Shown here: in pieces, positions 61,321-64,000 of the stretch
Layout: every line of letters starts with the position of its first letter
Position numbering within the stretch: the stretch's first letter is position 1
Assembly: GCF_001297705.1 (NCBI RefSeq)
Contig: NZ_LIRF01000005.1
Location: 558,001 to 622,000, forward strand
Reading direction: 5' to 3'
DNA from: Chryseobacterium sp. ERMR1:04
GTDB taxonomy: Bacteria; Bacteroidota; Bacteroidia; Flavobacteriales; Weeksellaceae
DNA: 64,000 nt
Notes under the pieces: model-generated
The model's database searches: none
Told to the model about the DNA's origin: nothing
Seen by the model: only the letters and a program-made list of their open reading frames with translations
Position numbers and translations under genes: made by a program

Positions 61321-61766
61321 ATGATCAGATTAGATTTCCCCTAGAGCACGTCTGATGGTAAAATTACTTACGCAATTATCCAGCAAAAGAGGAATAGCCT
61401 ATATTTTATTTATGTTAAAGACACACTGATTGGTAGTATGCAAAAGTGGATGGGAATTGGGCGCAAATAAGCGGTGAAGAGCTTTTAGGAGAAATCGTCC
61501 AGAATATGGGCATGTTTATTCAGGAACGAGCAAATATTGCGGAACTACCTGGTGAGATCAAAGCACTTTGGCCAAGGGAAGTGGTTGCTGCAGAAATGAT
61601 ATCAGAATAAGTCTATCTGATCATCATCGGTGATGAAATTGATATCGCAAAATTTGAAATTGAATTTCGCGATCAGATTACCAACTGGGTTGACCAGTAA
61701 TGGCAGGTTAAATTTCAGGTTACTAAAAGAATCAGCGAAGACAGTTTTGAGGTAGATGTAAATTAG
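61321..61766 (+). pseudogene. Remnant of an unknown gene with frameshift and in-frame stops
   Basis: From ATG 61321 a frame has an early TAG at 61342, then reads SDGKITYAIIQQKRNSLYFI and loses frame at the A4 run 61442-61445. One extra A would continue VDGNWAQISGEELLGEIVQN and REVVAAEMISE to TAA 61608. The same frame goes on past that stop (KFEIEFRDQITNWVDQ), past TAA 61698, to TAG 61764. Codon-like sequence with several stops means a decayed gene, or two small ones. I do not recognise the family. Confidence 0.5.
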
Positions 61767-61947
61767 CTCACGCACGATGTGCTGTTAAACAAAAAAAACC
61801 TTGTCTATAAACCGTCTTGAAGCGGTATCTTCCGATTTTTTCCATCGGAAATTTAGCGTAAAGGCGGACTGCTGGAAGCGAGGTGCAGTAACATTCCTTT
61901 CCCAATTTTGAAATTTTTAGGTTTGCCTGGATATGGGAATATGAAAT
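61767..61947. other. Gap between gene remnant and membrane protein gene
   Basis: About 180 bases without coding potential. It contains a 7-bp stem TTCCGAT/ATCGGAA at 61830-61850, which may be a weak terminator. Confidence 0.35.
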
Positions 61948-62256
61948 CTAAAACATTTTGGGGGTAACAAAATAAGCGGCAACAAGCGCTACTATTCCGG
62001 TTAGAAACAGTTTAAGGTACATATTTCGGTCAGGGGGTGTTTTGCTGATAAGACAAGCGACGAGCATCCAGAGCATCCACACGGCAATCCACGCAAAAAG
62101 CACCAGACCGTATATAAGGCCAGACAAATCATATGCGCCGCCACCGGTTTGTCCGCCAGATTGACTATCAAGCACTACCAAAGTCAAGATGATAAAGGGA
62201 ACAACAAGAAAAGCTAATCTTAAAATTAATTTCATACTGGTTTTGCTCATAGACAT
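61948..62256 (-). CDS. Small three-helix membrane protein
   Basis: 102 residues with three membrane helices (LRLAFLVVPFIILTLVVL, LIYGLVLFAWIAVWMLWMLV, LFLTGIVALVAAYFVTP) and a Gly/Ser-rich loop between the first two (SQSGGQTGGGAYD). No family recognised. It diverges from the lipoprotein gene at 62396. Confidence 0.65.
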   Translation of the reverse strand: MSMSKTSMKLILRLAFLVVPFIILTLVVLDSQSGGQTGGGAYDLSGLIYGLVLFAWIAVWMLWMLVACLISKTPPDRNMYLKLFLTGIVALVAAYFVTPKMF

Positions 62257-62395
62257 AAGTATTCTTGGTTACAGATCTAGTGAATATTTGATCGTTTAAA
62301 TTTATAAAAAAACTAAATGCCAAGCTTAACTTTAACAAATATTTGAAAATCAGGAAGGTATAATTATTGCATGTTTAACACAAAAACCTTTAACT

Positions 62396-63412
62396 ATGAA
62401 TATTCTTCAAAACGCAATTGTAGTTTTCGCCCTTACCTTTTCAGTATCAAGTTGCGCTGATTCCAATAAAAAAATCAAAGCGGAAATAGATGAAGTGAAT
62501 CCTAAACTTACGAGCTCAAACTATGTAAGCACCATTCTGAGTTCGGTAAAACATTCTTCCAATGAACCCTTTTATTATCTGTTTGTAAGCCATGAAGCTT
62601 GTTATTTCGAGATCCTGGTGAATGGTTTACCCGTATATCATAATTTCGACCTGGGACAAGTTGTAACGCCTATTGATATTTATTCTGCAATCAATAAAAC
62701 AGGTAAGCAGACCATTACCTATAAATTATACCCTCAAACGGAAAGCCAGGAAGGAGAAGGTGTTAAAACATTGGTGGATTTTACCAATATAAAAATAGAA
62801 GTCTTTCAACGCAACAAGGCGAATACATGGAAAAATGCCTTTGCAAACGAGAAACCAGTAATGTCGCATACCAGTTTAACTGAAGCTGACGGCCGAACCT
62901 TTGTAGGGAAGGGAAAAGATTACTACGAATACAGTTTTACTTTTGATGCCGCCGTGCCTTATGAAAATAAGGGGTGGGAAAATAGTACTGACCTGAGTAA
63001 AATGGATCAGAAAGAACTACTGGCTAAAACAGAAAATGCCTACAAGCAGGTTTGGGAGATGCAAAATCAAGAAAAAATTGATGATTTTTTTGCACTCCTG
63101 CATAATAAAGAAAAAGAAAATGCACAATGTGAGTACAGCACTAAAAATGATTTAGAAGAATCATTGGAAAACTATAAAATACCCCCGTTAGCAAAAGGCT
63201 ACAAGATGCAGCCACTGGAGAATTATAAAATGGTTTTGTATGGAGGAGGGCGATTGGTTCGCTTAGAGCAAACTTCTGTTGATAAAAGGTTAAGGAGTGA
63301 ATCGGCACTATGGGCAAAATACAAAGATGAGGATGGAAATGTGATCGCAAATTTTATCAGCCTGTATCTTCATATTCCAAAAGGGAAAACAAATTTCGAA
63401 ATTATAAGATAA
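62396..63412 (+). CDS. Unknown large lipoprotein
   Basis: 338 residues, lipobox VSSC (Cys20). The mature part has an N-terminal beta domain with YYLFVSHEACYFEILVNGLP and VYHNFDLGQVVTPIDIYSAI, and a helical C-terminal half (KMDQKELLAKTENAYKQVWE, FFALLHNKEKENAQCEYSTK) ending in beta strands. Similar lipoproteins of unknown role are frequent in Sphingobacteriaceae, sometimes near T6SS cargo as I recall. It has its own promoter region of 139 bases. Confidence 0.7.
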   Translation: MNILQNAIVVFALTFSVSSCADSNKKIKAEIDEVNPKLTSSNYVSTILSSVKHSSNEPFYYLFVSHEACYFEILVNGLPVYHNFDLGQVVTPIDIYSAINKTGKQTITYKLYPQTESQEGEGVKTLVDFTNIKIEVFQRNKANTWKNAFANEKPVMSHTSLTEADGRTFVGKGKDYYEYSFTFDAAVPYENKGWENSTDLSKMDQKELLAKTENAYKQVWEMQNQEKIDDFFALLHNKEKENAQCEYSTKNDLEESLENYKIPPLAKGYKMQPLENYKMVLYGGGRLVRLEQTSVDKRLRSESALWAKYKDEDGNVIANFISLYLHIPKGKTNFEIIR

Positions 63413-63515
63413 GCGTAATATTAAACCCTCTAATTTCCAAATTGTCGGGTTTCATTTTGAAAATATTTTCCTACTCCTGCAACCCCCACTTTCACCCAGT
63501 TCAATATCATATTGC

Positions 63516-63767
63516 ATGCTTTCACCCACATCTGCAAAGCATTTCATCGAGAAAATACATCCGAATATCTTAAAAAATACGTTCTTAAGAGCTCAGAACC
63601 CATCGAATAAACCAGACAACATATTGGACACAATTTTAATACTTGAAACTTTTTTCTGGCCTGAACTTAAAAAATTAAAGGGAATTACTCATAGTGAAAA
63701 TTCTGATCCTTCAGTAAGCGCGTACAGATTTGCTGAAGTAACCACATATAAAAACGATGGATGGTGA
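63516..63767 (+). CDS. Small unknown open frame
   Basis: 83 residues, soluble, no domain recognised (KHFIEKIHPNILKNTFLRAQ, ILDTILILETFFWPELKKLK). It looks protein-like but has no ribosome site or neighbour support. Could be the tail of a decayed gene. Confidence 0.35.
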   Translation: MLSPTSAKHFIEKIHPNILKNTFLRAQNPSNKPDNILDTILILETFFWPELKKLKGITHSENSDPSVSAYRFAEVTTYKNDGW

Positions 63768-64000
63768 ATCATCTGATGAAATCAAGCTATCCATCAGATT
63801 TTACATATTTTCATGAATAATTACATTATGAAATTTTTTGTCAAGAAGAAAAACTTTAACATAATGAATTTGTGTCCCCAAACATAAATCCTTATTTTTA
63901 ATCATGTATTGGTGAATTTTACATGTATCGAACCATTAAAATAATTTTAGGCTGTAAATAAGATCTGAAGATTTACGGCTCTCCGTCAATATTAAGCTTT
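63768..64000. other. Right-edge non-coding stretch
   Basis: 233 AT-rich bases with no gene, repeat or terminator that I can support. It probably leads to a gene beyond the window. Confidence 0.35.

Noticed and set aside
1..64000. tRNA, rRNA, CRISPR arrays, IS elements and att sites
   Set aside because: None could be recognised by eye; no transposase or integrase gene is present in the window.

Overview
The window is AT-rich DNA from a member of the Bacteroidota, most likely a Sphingobacteriaceae relative (Pedobacter/Sphingobacterium type). Grounds: a Bacteroides-type tra operon, SusC/SusD pairs with FecR and ECF sigma partners, DUF6520 and MauE proteins, Rhs proteins with a DUF6443-like start, and few Shine-Dalgarno sequences. 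It reads as the inside of a CTnDOT-like integrative conjugative element or a related plasmid. The left edge holds the end of the transfer operon (traK-L-M-N-O-Q, 1-3804). A replication/maintenance block of PRTRC genes, a DUF932 protein and SSB lies on the minus strand at 47657-54506. Most of what lies between and after looks like cargo.

Layout. 1-3.9 kb: tra genes closed by a strong terminator. 3.9-9.5 kb: a small orphan gene, then a secreted Rhs protein ending in a GIY-YIG-like nuclease, its Imm26 immunity protein and a TPR protein. 9.7-21.1 kb, 'peptide module A': AraC regulator, MauE fusion protein and a small secreted DUF6520 peptide on the plus strand, facing an ECF sigma/FecR/SusC/SusD/S9 peptidase operon on the minus strand. 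21.2-26.2 kb: a LexA/S24-like repressor divergent from dinB (frameshifted) and a DnaE-like polymerase, with a palindromic operator between them. 26.8-33.5 kb: orphan type VI secretion cargo (VgrG, unknown accessory gene, PAAR-like/nuclease toxin, candidate immunity gene) and a dead PoNi-type immunity gene. 33.8-45.5 kb, 'peptide module B': ECF sigma/FecR/SusC/SusD/TlpA on the plus strand facing DUF6520, MauE and a small lipoprotein on the minus strand, then a TPR-AraC membrane regulator. 45.6-47.1 kb: a lipoprotein and an AraC regulator. 47.6-54.5 kb: PRTRC block. 55-64 kb: small lineage-specific genes, Hsp20, and 'module C', a double-glycine-leader cysteine-rich peptide followed by two TlpA-family periplasmic proteins.

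How it may fit together. Modules A and B have the same parts: sigma/anti-sigma, a SusCD outer-membrane pair, a periplasmic effector (peptidase or thiol oxidoreductase), MauE with a CSC motif, a small exported DUF6520 protein and an AraC-type regulator. Module C again pairs a small cysteine-rich exported peptide with a thioredoxin-fold protein. I infer a family of systems that export, oxidise or process, and take up small peptides. This is the most interesting unexplained theme in the window.

Caution: four genes carry a one-base loss, three of them in G runs (traM, dinB, the first gene after the module C peptide) and one in an A run (remnant near 61445). The shared sign and context make homopolymer under-calling in the assembly a serious alternative to real mutation.
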